25,032 bases of DNA from Fen731 sp964354265 (GCA_964354265.1 CAYGYY010000031.1:1-25032), one strand, 5' to 3'. Counted from the first letter of the stretch, positions 1 to 8,778 are shown. Translations and numbers: made by a program. The notes: a model not told the origin generated them from the letters alone.

Positions 1-76
1 GCTGCCCTCTGCCTGCTCGCTTCGTCTCTCGCCGGGCAGGATTTTCAGGGAACCTGGTACTGATCGCATATGCTAT

Positions 77-85
77 TGATATAAT
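77..85 (+). promoter_or_regulatory. Extended -10 promoter candidate for the dehydrogenase gene
   Basis: TATAAT at 80-85 is preceded by TG with one base between (TGA at 77-79), the extended -10 pattern, which can work without a good -35; none is visible. Transcription would start near 92 and leave a leader of about 70 bases. The 164 bases before the first gene otherwise hold a GC-rich stretch (1-63) that could be the end of an upstream gene, but no reading frame there is convincing. Confidence 0.4.
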
Positions 86-164
86 AAATAATTATAGCCC
101 CGGTGCTACAGGTAAATAATAATTGTTATTAAATATTAAATATCATTGATTCAAGGAGAATATT

Positions 165-1208
165 ATGGCTGAAAAAATGGTAGCTTTGCGAAAAATAAGG
201 AAAGGCAGGGGTAATGTTGAGCTACAGGAGGTGCCTGTTCCTGAAATCAAGCCCCATGAGGTATTGATGAAGGTATGGGCAGCGGGTGTTTGTGGCAGTG
301 ATTTACTGATTGAGGACGACAAACATTTCTATAAAGCTCCAGTGACGATTGCACATGAGTTTTCAGGAGTCGCCTATAAAGTTGGAAAAGAAGTAAAAAA
401 TATAAGGGAAGGCGATTATATTGTAGCAGATATAGAGACTGAAACTGGCTGGCTGGGAGTAACAAGAGATGGCGCCTATGCTCCCTATATGTCACTTCCC
501 GGGAGGGTTTGCTACCAATTGCCGAAAAAATTTAATATGGACTATGGCGCAATGACAGAGCTTGTTACTGCAATTACCCATATAATGCAGGAAAGGACAA
601 ATGTTAAAGTAGGTGATTTTGTTGCTATAGTGGGTCCAGGGCCAATGGGCCTCTTAGGGCTCCAGTATGCAAAAATAAAGGGCGCTTCAAAAGTTGCGCT
701 TGTAGGGCTAAAAAAAGATAAAAACAGGATGGATGTGGGCAAGCTGCTTGGCGCTGACTACCTGTTATATTCAGATGAACATCCTGAAAAAGAAATAATG
801 GAGCTGACAGGGGGAAAAGGTGCTGATTTTGTGCTGGAAGCAGCAGGTGCAAGAGTAAAAGATAATATTGTCGGGCTACAGCATGCTATTGATTTTGCAA
901 GAAGGGCTTATGAGGGTGCCGGAGGTAAAAGCCAGATTGCCTGCATCAGTCTGTGGGGAGAACCGATAAATTTAAACTTTGACCAGGTTTGTCTGGGTCA
1001 GCTTGAGATACATGGTTGCTGGAGCTGGAACGGCCCAGAAACCTGGCAGAGAGCTGTTGAGCTCATAACAAGCGGTAAACTCAATCTTGACCCGATGATA
1101 ACCGGCAGGTATTCTCTGGAACAGTGGAAGGAAGCTTTTAGTAAGCTGAGGGCTGGCGAAGACATAAAAGCTCTTATCTATCCTAACGGGAATGATTGGC
1201 TAACTTAA
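165..1208 (+). CDS. Zinc-dependent alcohol dehydrogenase (sorbitol/threonine dehydrogenase-like)
   Basis: A 347-residue medium-chain dehydrogenase that should oxidise a secondary alcohol or polyol with NAD(P). Visible are the catalytic zinc ligands Cys43 (GVCGSD), His64-Glu65 (AHEFSG) and probably Glu132, and the Rossmann motif GPGPMG at 157-162. The four-cysteine structural-zinc loop, usually near residues 90-110, is absent: there is no cysteine between 43 and 116. The ATG follows AGGAG at good spacing. The exact substrate cannot be read from sequence. A xylulokinase gene 5 kb downstream and a sugar-type ABC ATPase next door suggest a polyol such as xylitol or sorbitol, which is inference. 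Threonine dehydrogenase and other family members remain possible. Confidence 0.85.
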   Translation: MAEKMVALRKIRKGRGNVELQEVPVPEIKPHEVLMKVWAAGVCGSDLLIEDDKHFYKAPVTIAHEFSGVAYKVGKEVKNIREGDYIVADIETETGWLGVTRDGAYAPYMSLPGRVCYQLPKKFNMDYGAMTELVTAITHIMQERTNVKVGDFVAIVGPGPMGLLGLQYAKIKGASKVALVGLKKDKNRMDVGKLLGADYLLYSDEHPEKEIMELTGGKGADFVLEAAGARVKDNIVGLQHAIDFARRAYEGAGGKSQIACISLWGEPINLNFDQVCLGQLEIHGCWSWNGPETWQRAVELITSGKLNLDPMITGRYSLEQWKEAFSKLRAGEDIKALIYPNGNDWLT

Positions 1209-1254
1209 AATCAAAAAAACCAATAAAACAATATATTTGTCGCCGGATTTGCTT

Positions 1255-1294
1255 TATAATATATCCTTGATAAAGAGTGGATATGGCTTTATCA
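1255..1294 (+). promoter_or_regulatory. -10 box and inverted repeat before the ABC ATPase gene
   Basis: TATAAT lies at 1255-1260; no strong -35 is seen 17 bases upstream. Just downstream is an inverted repeat, TGATAAAG (1268-1275) and CTTTATCA (1287-1294), with 11 bases between. A palindrome covering the expected start of transcription is typical of a repressor operator, but it could also form an RNA hairpin. No cognate regulator is identified. Confidence 0.4.
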
Positions 1295-1297
1295 GTG

Positions 1298-1332
1298 CCC
1301 GGCAAAAAACCCCAGGATTTTTTCGTTCCGGG
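1298..1332 (+). other. Leader hairpin candidate
   Basis: CCCGG at 1298-1302 can pair with CCGGG at 1328-1332. Inside, AAAAAACC (1304-1311) can pair with GG and TTTTTT (1315-1323) around a small bulge. It lies between the putative start site and the SD of the ABC ATPase gene, so it would be in that mRNA's 5' leader. It could also end transcription coming from the dehydrogenase gene. Stability is uncertain because much of the stem is A-T. Confidence 0.3.
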
Positions 1333-1372
1333 ACCTTTGAATAGTATCCAATAAGCAAAGGAGAAAATCACA

Positions 1373-2470
1373 ATGGCTCAGGTAGTACTGAAAAACCTAA
1401 CCAAGAAATTCGATGAAGTGGTGGCGGTAGACAACATGAACTCCACTATCGAAGACATGGAGTTTGTGGTCCTTGTCGGCCCCTCAGGCTGCGGAAAGAC
1501 TACGACTCTGCGGATGATTGCAGGCCTTGAAGAAGCTACTGCTGGAGAGATATATATTGGAGAAAGGCTTGTAAATAATGTCCCGCCAAAAGACAGGGAT
1601 ATTGCAATGGTATTCCAGAATTATGCCCTTTATCCTCACATGAATGTCTATGACAACATGGCATTCGGCTTAAAGCTCAGGAAAACCCCCAAAGCTGAAA
1701 TCGATCAACGTGTTAACGAGGCAGCCAGGATTTTAAAGATAGAGGAGCTTTTAAAGAGAAGGCCAAAGCAGCTCTCAGGCGGCCAGAGGCAAAGGGTCGC
1801 ACTTGGAAGGGCTATTGTACGAAAACCTAAGGTATTTCTAATGGATGAACCGCTGTCAAACCTTGATGCCAAACTTCGTGTGCAGATGAGGACAGAGATT
1901 GCAAAACTTCATAAGAAACTTAATGCCACGATTGTTTATGTTACCCATGACCAGACAGAAGCTATGACAATGGCGGATAAGATAATTATAATGAAGGATG
2001 GTCTGGTGCAGCAATGGGGCGATCCGCAGACAGTATATGATCATCCGGAAAACATGTTTGTCGGGGGTTTTATTGGAAGCCCTGCAATGAACTTTCTTGA
2101 TGTGGAGATATCGGATGACTATACGTTGAAAAACCCCAGATTTGAGATAGGCACGGCGCAAAACGTAAGAAAGGTAATAGATGACAATAACCTTAGGGGC
2201 AAAGAGGCTGTGGTAGGCATCAGGCCCGAAGACCTGGAGGATAACTCCTTTGTTCATGACAAACATGAAAATGCGATAATTACCGCTCCTGTCGAGGTAA
2301 CTGAGCCCATGGGCTCAGAGATATATGTGTATATAGATATAGAAGGGGTCCTTATCACTGCACGATTAAACCCGAGAAGCACTGCACATATTGGAAAGCC
2401 TATAGACCTGCATGTGGACCTTGAGAAACTCCACCTGTTTGATAAGCAGACAGAGAAAGCATATATATAA
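1373..2470 (+). CDS. ugpC: Sugar ABC transporter ATP-binding protein (MalK/UgpC/MsmX family)
   Basis: A 365-residue ATPase subunit that would power uptake of a carbohydrate by a membrane permease pair. The nucleotide-binding domain shows Walker A GPSGCGKT at 36-43, the Q-loop glutamine at 82, signature LSGGQRQR from 134, Walker B VFLMDEP at 154-160 with Glu159, and the switch His192. A C-terminal regulatory domain (TOBE/OB fold) fills about 235-365, as in MalK. Start is ATG after AAAGGAG. No permease or binding-protein gene is nearby. Stand-alone MsmX-type ATPases often serve several importers, so this may be a shared energising subunit; alternatively its partners lie upstream of the window. 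Substrate cannot be assigned. Confidence 0.9.
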   Translation: MAQVVLKNLTKKFDEVVAVDNMNSTIEDMEFVVLVGPSGCGKTTTLRMIAGLEEATAGEIYIGERLVNNVPPKDRDIAMVFQNYALYPHMNVYDNMAFGLKLRKTPKAEIDQRVNEAARILKIEELLKRRPKQLSGGQRQRVALGRAIVRKPKVFLMDEPLSNLDAKLRVQMRTEIAKLHKKLNATIVYVTHDQTEAMTMADKIIIMKDGLVQQWGDPQTVYDHPENMFVGGFIGSPAMNFLDVEISDDYTLKNPRFEIGTAQNVRKVIDDNNLRGKEAVVGIRPEDLEDNSFVHDKHENAIITAPVEVTEPMGSEIYVYIDIEGVLITARLNPRSTAHIGKPIDLHVDLEKLHLFDKQTEKAYI

Positions 2471-2542
2471 CCTGTAATTTAAAATGCAAGAAAAGTTTCC
2501 CTGAGTTTTCCAGGTTTCACTATGGTATGGTTTCAGGATTTG

Positions 2543-4333
2543 TCAAATATGAAGCTGGTACTGGTATTTATAAAGTTTATGGTATACTCCTTTTAGTCCA
2601 AGGAGCTGGCTGTGGGTACCACTCTCGACTATCCGGCCATGGGAAAGGACAATTATATTGTCTGCATTCCTGATAGTTGAAAGCCGGTGCGCAATTACTA
2701 TTGTTGTACGGTTTTTCATTATTTTGGCAAGGGCATCCTGTATTAATGCTTCTATCTCAGAATCTATGCTTGATGTGGCTTCATCAAGGACAAGGAGTAT
2801 CTCAGGGTTGAATACCAGCGCCCGCGCAAACGCTATCAGCTGCCTCTGCCCTACTGATAGTATCTGGCCCCGCTCCTTGACATCAGTGTTATAGCCATCC
2901 GGCAGCTTTTCTATAAATTTATGGGCATTGACATATTTTGCGGACCTTATAACATCATCAAGGCTGATATCTTTATTACCCAATCTAATGTTTTCAAGTA
3001 TTGTGCCTGCAAATAAAAACACATCCTGCATCACAATTCCTATATGCTTTCGCAAATCTGTTAGATCATATTGCCTTATGTCTATATTATCAAGCAGGAT
3101 ACTGCCCCTGCTGATATCATAAAACCTGTTTAAGATATTTATGATGGAAGTCTTTCCCGAGCCTGTTGCGCCAACGATTGCAATGCTTTTTCCGCTATCA
3201 AGCTGAAAAGATATATCTTTTAAAATATAGTTTTCTTTTTCATAAGCAAACCACACATTTTCAAACCTTATATCTCCTGTTACCCTTTCTATTTTTACAG
3301 GTTTTTCCGGGGATTCTATAGCCGGCTTCTCTTCCAGCAGGTTGAATATGCGCTCCGAAGCTGCAACCGCTTCCTGAAGAATGCCAAATTTTTCAGCAAG
3401 GTCACTAATCGGGTGGAAAAATTTTTCGATATACTGGATAAATGCAACCAGCGTGCCCAGCGTAACAAATCCTGCAATTACCTGGCTGCCGCCATTCCAG
3501 ATTATCAGGGCGATTGCCAGTGTGCTGATAAAAGAAACGACCGGGAAGAAAACAGAATAATAAAATATAGTCTTCAGGTATTCAAATAGATACCCTTTGT
3601 TAAGCTCATCAAATTCTTCCTCGTTTCTTGATTCCCTGTTAAAAATCTTGATAGTGTTTATCCCTGTTATCGCTTCATGTATATATGCATTCATATTTGA
3701 GATTTTGGCCCTGATTATCTTAAACGAAATGCGGACTTTTTTTCTGAAAATAAAGGTCGCTATTGCAAGGAGTATAAGTACTCAGAAAGTCACCAGTGAG
3801 AGTTTCCAGTTAAGCGATATCATCACAATCATTATCCCCGTTATCATGAAAATATCTCCGAAGAAAGTGACAATTCCGGCGGAAAGCATTTCATTTAATG
3901 CCTGCACATCGGTTGTTACCCTTGTAAGTAGCCTGCCAACAGGGTTTTTATCAAAAAAGGACATCTCCATTTTCTGGATATGTTTAAAAATATCCATCCT
4001 CATGTCATACATTATTTTTTGTCCAAGATATTCCGTTAAATACTGCTGTATGAACCTGAATACAAATTCTCCTAAAAGAATTATTCCGAAAAGGGCCACA
4101 AGGTAGATGAAACCATCCATTTTTTCCGGCGTAAGGTTGCGGTCTATGGCGATTTTAAGAAGATAAGGGCCGGTTATTTCAAGGGCTGCTGTGACAAGCA
4201 GAAGGAAAACAGTCAGTGCCATCTGGTATTTATAAGGACGGACATATTTTAAAAGCTTGCCTACGACCCTTCTGTCCAGCTGCTTTTCTTCTACATCCTT
4301 CTCAAAAAAGTTTTCCCTGCCGGAATTGTTCAT
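2543..4333 (-). pseudogene. ABC exporter half (BmrD/YheH/TM288-like) interrupted by an in-frame TGA
   Basis: Half of a predicted heterodimeric multidrug or lipid exporter, with a membrane domain followed by an ATPase domain. Reading starts at ATG 4333 and runs 183 residues to TGA at 3784-3782. It then continues in the same frame for 29 codons without an ATG and on through Walker A GATGSGKTS, signature LSVGQRQ, Walker B ending LDEATSS with its catalytic Glu, and switch AHR. Read through, it is about 596 residues, the normal length for the family. The break is in a membrane segment after LSLVTF, so it is one substitution, not a frameshift. It overlaps the upstream partner by four bases (ATGA). 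The natural terminal stop is also TGA, so reassignment of TGA is unlikely. It may be a pseudogene, a sequencing error or a readthrough case. Confidence 0.8.
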
Positions 4334-6141
4334 AATTCCTCATGCAGCTCATCGGAGAGCTGCTGCCTTTTATATAACCTCTGGTAAATTGAGCACTTCT
4401 TTAAAAGTTCCCTGTGGGTGCCTGTTTCTACTATTTCTCCCTCATCCAATACAATTATCAGATCCGAATCTTTGATTGTGGAAATCCTGTGCGAGACAAT
4501 GATGACTGTAAGGTTTGCAGCCTTTTGTTTCAGGTCGGCCAGTATCATCTCCTCGGTATTTGTATCTATATTTGAAAAAGAATCGTCAAGGATAAGTATT
4601 TTTGGGTCTGTTATGATTGCCCTTGCAATTGCCAGCCTCTGTTTCTGCCCTCCGGAAAGAGTTATTCCTCTTTCCCCGACTAATGTACTGTAACCATCAG
4701 GGAAGTTTATGACATCATCATGAAGGTGTGAAAGCCCGGATGCTGACAGGATTTTTTCGTCAAGTTCATTGGCCGGGAGCCTGAGGAGTTCTTCTTCTTT
4801 TCCAAAGATGATGTTTTCCCTTATCGTTTTGGAAAATATAAACGCATCCTGGGTCACATATGAAATGCCTTCCCGCAAAACCTTCAACGGGAATTTTCTG
4901 ATATCTATTCCATCTATGAAGATTGAACCCTCCTGCATATCGTAAAGCCTGGGTATCAGGTTAACAAGCGATGACTTTCCGGAACCGGTAAATCCCACAA
5001 TCCCCGTCCTGGTGCCTGCAGAAATATCAAAACTGATATTTTTTAAAACGAGGTTTGTTTCAGGTTTATTTCCTGCTTCATAGGTTTCATAACTGGCATG
5101 TCCGGGATAACCAAAGCTGATATTTTTGAAACTTATGCTGCCTGTAAGCCTTTCAAGTTGAACAGGTTTATCTGGTTCTTTTATTTCCGGACGCATATTA
5201 AAAACCTTATTCAACCTACCCATCGAGACTTCACCGCGCTGGATAAGGTTTATCACCCAGCCAAGCGAGATAAGCGGCCAGGTTATTGCCAGGATATATG
5301 CGCTGAACTGGACAAATTGGCCGATTGTAAGTTGCCCGTTTATTACCTGGAGCCCGCCAACCAGGAAAACTACAAGAGAGCCTATCCCGCCAATGAGTAT
5401 CATAAGCGGCCAGAACAAGCTCCTTACCCTTGCAAGCTCCATATTTTTCTTTACATATTCGTTATTGGTGTCTGAAAAACTGGAAACCTCTTTTTCTTCC
5501 TGAGTAAAGGATTTAATGACCTTTATGCCGGCAATACTTTCCTGGGTATGGGCCGAAAGTAAAGCATAATGTTCCTGGGAAACCTTAAACGTCCGGTAGA
5601 GCATGGCGCTCAAACGGTTCACTATAATCGGCAGGAAGGGGACTGCTATAAGAGCATAAAGCGTAAGTTTTACATTTATGGTAAACATTACAATAAGTGT
5701 CGAGACGAAGATGAATACAGTATTAAAGAAATTCAAAAGACCGGGACCAAGGAAATTCCTTACTGCATCCAGGTCATTTGTTATAAGAGCCATTATGCTT
5801 CCGGTGCGGTTGCTTTCAAAAAAAATCGGGTCAAGTCCCTGCAGGTGTGAAAAAAAATCTGCCCTTATACTGTATTCCATTTTCCTGGAGGCGCCTATCA
5901 TAAGCCTTCTCATATAGAACGTACATATTCCTCCTGCAGCTGATAATGCAAGAAGCATAAGACCATACTGCAAAAGCTGCGAACTGGTCGCAGAATTATC
6001 CTGCAGGCTGTCGATTGCAAGTTTCAGTATCCATGGAACTGCGAGTACAGAGATATTCTGAAGAAGTATAAAAATTATACTTCCTGAAATTGCAAGCCGG
6101 TGCTGTTTAAAATATTTTGTTAACGTAAATAATTGTCTTAT
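4330..6141 (-). CDS. ABC exporter half (BmrC/YheI/TM287-like) with no standard start codon
   Basis: Partner of the adjacent exporter gene: a membrane domain, then an ATPase domain with Walker A GFTGSGKSS, signature LSGGQKQR, Walker B ILILDDS and switch SHR. Asp replaces the catalytic Glu after Walker B, the degenerate-site pattern known from TM287 and BmrC, so ATP hydrolysis would fall mainly to the partner. The first standard start codon in frame is TTG at 5973, which removes the first transmembrane helix. Coding-like sequence (RQLFTLTKYF and on) continues upstream without a stop to ATA at 6141-6139. That codon sits nine bases after AAGGA, exactly where ATG is expected. From there the protein is 603 residues, normal for the family. 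The start given is therefore inferred; a conservative call is 5973. Confidence 0.75.
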   Translation of the reverse strand: MRQLFTLTKYFKQHRLAISGSIIFILLQNISVLAVPWILKLAIDSLQDNSATSSQLLQYGLMLLALSAAGGICTFYMRRLMIGASRKMEYSIRADFFSHLQGLDPIFFESNRTGSIMALITNDLDAVRNFLGPGLLNFFNTVFIFVSTLIVMFTINVKLTLYALIAVPFLPIIVNRLSAMLYRTFKVSQEHYALLSAHTQESIAGIKVIKSFTQEEKEVSSFSDTNNEYVKKNMELARVRSLFWPLMILIGGIGSLVVFLVGGLQVINGQLTIGQFVQFSAYILAITWPLISLGWVINLIQRGEVSMGRLNKVFNMRPEIKEPDKPVQLERLTGSISFKNISFGYPGHASYETYEAGNKPETNLVLKNISFDISAGTRTGIVGFTGSGKSSLVNLIPRLYDMQEGSIFIDGIDIRKFPLKVLREGISYVTQDAFIFSKTIRENIIFGKEEELLRLPANELDEKILSASGLSHLHDDVINFPDGYSTLVGERGITLSGGQKQRLAIARAIITDPKILILDDSFSNIDTNTEEMILADLKQKAANLTVIIVSHRISTIKDSDLIIVLDEGEIVETGTHRELLKKCSIYQRLYKRQQLSDELHEEL

Positions 6142-6229
6142 ATCAGACTTTCCTTTTTAAAAAGTATTGATGTATTATGGGAATTTAAACTTTGCCCCTA
6201 CTCATTTTTAAGTTTGAATAATCAGTGTA

Positions 6230-6258
6230 ATAATAAATTGTCCTTATAGGTTTTGCAA
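6230..6258 (-). promoter_or_regulatory. Promoter candidate for the ABC exporter pair
   Basis: On the minus strand TTGCAA (6258-6253) is followed after 17 bases by TATTAT (6235-6230). The -10 matches five of six consensus positions and the -35 four. It lies about 90 bases upstream of the inferred start at 6141. In such AT-rich DNA a chance match is quite possible. Confidence 0.3.
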
Positions 6259-6329
6259 ACTAATATATATCCTCAATATTTTAAAAATATTCCTATTCAT
6301 AGGCAATCTCTGCATATTGATAAATGGCC

Positions 6330-6377
6330 TATAATCTCGTTTTTTTCTTTTTTTAGACTTACAAATTTATAAGTCTA
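6330..6377 (+). promoter_or_regulatory. -10 box and operator-like palindrome before xylulokinase
   Basis: TATAAT at 6330-6335 (no good -35 seen) is followed by a perfect inverted repeat, TAGACTTA (6354-6361) and TAAGTCTA (6370-6377), with eight bases between. The palindrome begins about 12 bases after the expected start of transcription and ends 42 bases before the ATG. That is the usual place for a repressor operator controlling sugar genes. The cognate regulator is not in the window. Confidence 0.45.
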
Positions 6378-6419
6378 TGGTAGTATTTATTAAGAAAAAA
6401 ACCTTGGAAGGAGAACATA

Positions 6420-7943
6420 ATGGCATATCTGCTTGGTATGGATATAGGCACCAGCTCTACGCGGGCAATAATAATCGATGAATCCGGCAAACTTCTGGCA
6501 TCAGCTACAAGTGATTATCCTCTTATTACGCCAAAGCCCGGTTGGGCAGAACAAAATCCGGAAGACTGGTGGAAAGCATCAATAGAAGTAATAAGGAAAG
6601 TAATAAGTGATTCTGATATTTCACCTGAAGATGTAGCAGCGCTCGGCCCTTCAGGCCAGATGCATGGAAGCGTATTCCTGGATAAAGAAGGCAATGTCCT
6701 TCGCCCGGCACTTCTGTGGTGTGACCAGAGAACCAGCAGCCAGTGCGATGAAATTTATGATATCTTTGGTTACGAAGGATTTATAAAGCTTTCATTTAAT
6801 AAAGCGCTAACAGGATTTACAGCTCCCAAGATACTCTGGCTTCGTGAAAATGAACCGCAAAACTATAGTAAAATCTATAAAATACTTTTGCCTAAAGATT
6901 ATATAAGATATAAATTATCAGGAACCTGCGCAACTGAGGTATCTGACGCTTCAGGGACAATACTGATGGACATCGCAAAAAGGAACTGGTCAAATGAAAT
7001 ACTTGACGGTCTTAAAATAAACAGGGATTTCCTCCCTGATGTTTTTGAGTCGACAGAAATTACTGCGAGGGTCAATACGGAGGCTGCTAAACTTACAGGG
7101 CTTGTCGAAGGCACACCGATTGTTGGCGGCGCAGGGGACCAGGCTGGCGGCGCTGTTGGTTCAGGGATAGTAAAACCCGGCCTTATTTCAGATTACCTGG
7201 GAACATCGGGAGTTGTCTTTTCTTATAGTGAAACCCCTGCTTATGATAGCCAGGGCAGGCTTCATTCATTCTGCCATGCTGTTCCGGGCAAATGGCACCT
7301 GATGGGAGTCACTCTTTCTGCCGCAGGCTCGCTTAAGTGGTATGGAGACAATTTTGGTCCGAGCGCCAGCATAAGGCAGGAATATCCTGATAAGAAAAGC
7401 TACAAGCTTCTTGACCTCCAGGCTGAGAGGATAAAACCCGGTTCAGATGGCCTGATTTTCCTTCCCTACCTGACAGGGGAAAGGACCCCGCATGCAGACC
7501 CGTTTGCCAGAGGCGTATTTTTTGGCATATCATATGTCCATGGACAGGACCATTTCATTAGGTCCATCCTTGAAGGAGTAGCTTTCAGCCAGCTTGACTG
7601 TCTCTCGATAATGCGCCAGGCAGGGGTAAATTCTGATGAGGTAGTGCTTTTTGGGGGAGGAGCGTCAAGCAGGTTATGGAAGCAGATAATGGCCGATGTA
7701 TTCAATACGAATATCGTGACGTTAAATGTTGAGGAAGGCCCCTCTTACGGAGGAGCTCTTCTTGCTGGAGTAGGTTGCGGGATTTATAAGAGCGTGCAGG
7801 ATGCAACAGACAGGGTCATAAAAAAAGCTGATGAAGTGAGCCCTGTTGCTGCAAATTCTGATATCTACAGGAAAACATATGAAATATACAAATCACTTTA
7901 CAGGGCTTTAAAAGAAGACTTTGCAAAGCTTTCAGGTCATTAA
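6420..7943 (+). CDS. xylB: Xylulokinase
   Basis: A 507-residue FGGY-family sugar kinase that would phosphorylate D-xylulose with ATP to xylulose-5-phosphate, feeding the pentose phosphate pathway. The N-terminal phosphate motif GMDIGTSST starts near residue 6. GQMHG at 79-83 matches the Met-His pair that marks xylulokinases within the family. The likely catalytic base is Asp240 in GGAGDQAGG, and the C-terminal ATP site has LFGGGASSRLW. Length is normal. ATG follows GGAGAA at good spacing. It is divergent from the ABC exporter genes and has its own palindromic control region. Together with the dehydrogenase at 165-1208 it would allow use of xylitol or a similar polyol; that link is inference. 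A related FGGY kinase specificity cannot be fully excluded. Confidence 0.9.
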   Translation: MAYLLGMDIGTSSTRAIIIDESGKLLASATSDYPLITPKPGWAEQNPEDWWKASIEVIRKVISDSDISPEDVAALGPSGQMHGSVFLDKEGNVLRPALLWCDQRTSSQCDEIYDIFGYEGFIKLSFNKALTGFTAPKILWLRENEPQNYSKIYKILLPKDYIRYKLSGTCATEVSDASGTILMDIAKRNWSNEILDGLKINRDFLPDVFESTEITARVNTEAAKLTGLVEGTPIVGGAGDQAGGAVGSGIVKPGLISDYLGTSGVVFSYSETPAYDSQGRLHSFCHAVPGKWHLMGVTLSAAGSLKWYGDNFGPSASIRQEYPDKKSYKLLDLQAERIKPGSDGLIFLPYLTGERTPHADPFARGVFFGISYVHGQDHFIRSILEGVAFSQLDCLSIMRQAGVNSDEVVLFGGGASSRLWKQIMADVFNTNIVTLNVEEGPSYGGALLAGVGCGIYKSVQDATDRVIKKADEVSPVAANSDIYRKTYEIYKSLYRALKEDFAKLSGH

Positions 7944-7992
7944 TCGGAACAGTGCGCAAGTAATGTGGTAACTGGCTTATATTCAGGCTGAA

Positions 7993-8334
7993 ATGAAAAT
8001 AATAAAACAACAGATTTTATTAACAGAATTAAAAGAAATGATGGTTGCTGGATTTGGCAACCTTGTCAAGGCAGTTGTTGATACGGACAAAGAACTGATG
8101 GCAATCGATGGTGAATTGCATGCTGATGAGGAAGCATTGCTTCTGGACGGAGGGTCCAGACAGGATGATCTGTGGGGGATCAATATTTACCCGGGACTCT
8201 CTGCAGAAGAACGGATAGAATTTGACTCGATGATTAATCTGAAGCCATGGCAGGGGAACATGACAAGAAGTGTTGACGATGAGCTTATACGTAAAAAAAT
8301 AATTGAAATAGTAGATAAGCTGGTAAAAGAATGA
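7993..8334 (+). CDS. DUF5674 family protein
   Basis: A 113-residue soluble protein with no signal peptide or membrane segment. Its centre matches what I recall of the DUF5674 family: VKAVVDTDKELMAIDGELHA near 25-44, then EEALLLDGGS, DLWGINIYP and EFDSMINLKP. Many conserved acidic residues and glycines suggest a compact fold, but no activity is known to me. It starts 49 bases after xylB with only a weak SD (GGCTGAA), so it may be co-transcribed with the kinase. Its stop overlaps the next gene's start in ATGA, which implies translational coupling and a shared job. A toxin-antitoxin-like role is possible from size and arrangement only. Confidence 0.75.
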   Translation: MKIIKQQILLTELKEMMVAGFGNLVKAVVDTDKELMAIDGELHADEEALLLDGGSRQDDLWGINIYPGLSAEERIEFDSMINLKPWQGNMTRSVDDELIRKKIIEIVDKLVKE

Positions 8335-8675
8335 ACATACAGCACAGGGAACTGCAGGATCGGTGGAAAAATCTTAGCCTGGCAGAACAGTTGGCGAATG
8401 TCGGGAGTGAAGTCGAGAGGGCTCTTAATTGGAAGGGTAAAGGTAATGAGCAGTATTCGGTGCTTGCATTCCATAGAGCGCTTGAGCTGCTGGATTTTAC
8501 TATTGCTGTTACAAAAGGGTTTGCAAGGCTTCGGGAACTTACCCGTTTAAGGGAAGCGCTGGTGGATTATTTTTTTTCGGAAAATTCTTTTGGTTCCAGC
8601 CCAAAGTCCTGGCGAAGTTATTTTTATGGCTTCAACTATGCGGCAAGGATTGCTGCAAATCCTAAAACATTTTGA
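8331..8675 (+). CDS. Hypothetical protein coupled to the DUF5674 gene
   Basis: A 114-residue, mostly helical, soluble protein of unknown function. Visible are an N-terminal segment LAEQLANVGSEVERALNWKG, a central helix ALELLDFTIAV, a basic helix RLRELTRLREALVDYFF, and an aromatic C-terminal part, SWRSYFYGFNYAARIA. I recall similar uncharacterised proteins next to DUF5674 genes but cannot name a family. The ATG lies inside the end of the preceding gene (four-base overlap), with no separate SD, so translation probably depends on its neighbour. The helical build with a conserved-looking arginine- and tyrosine-rich end could suit a nucleic-acid-linked role such as HEPN-like proteins, which is speculation. 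Confidence 0.65.
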   Translation: MNIQHRELQDRWKNLSLAEQLANVGSEVERALNWKGKGNEQYSVLAFHRALELLDFTIAVTKGFARLRELTRLREALVDYFFSENSFGSSPKSWRSYFYGFNYAARIAANPKTF

Positions 8676-8778
8676 CCCATAGTACTAATCCAGTACAGAA
8701 GTTCAATATTAATCATATTCCATCAGCAAGTCATTGAATTAATTTCTGTGAAGATAATAATCGATAAGAAGTAAAATG

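Noticed and set aside
3695..4333. Reassigned TGA codon (glycine or tryptophan)
   Set aside because: TGA is the natural terminal stop of both exporter genes and of several others (8334, 8675, 11844, 15860, 18683, 24139), and no other gene here has an internal TGA.
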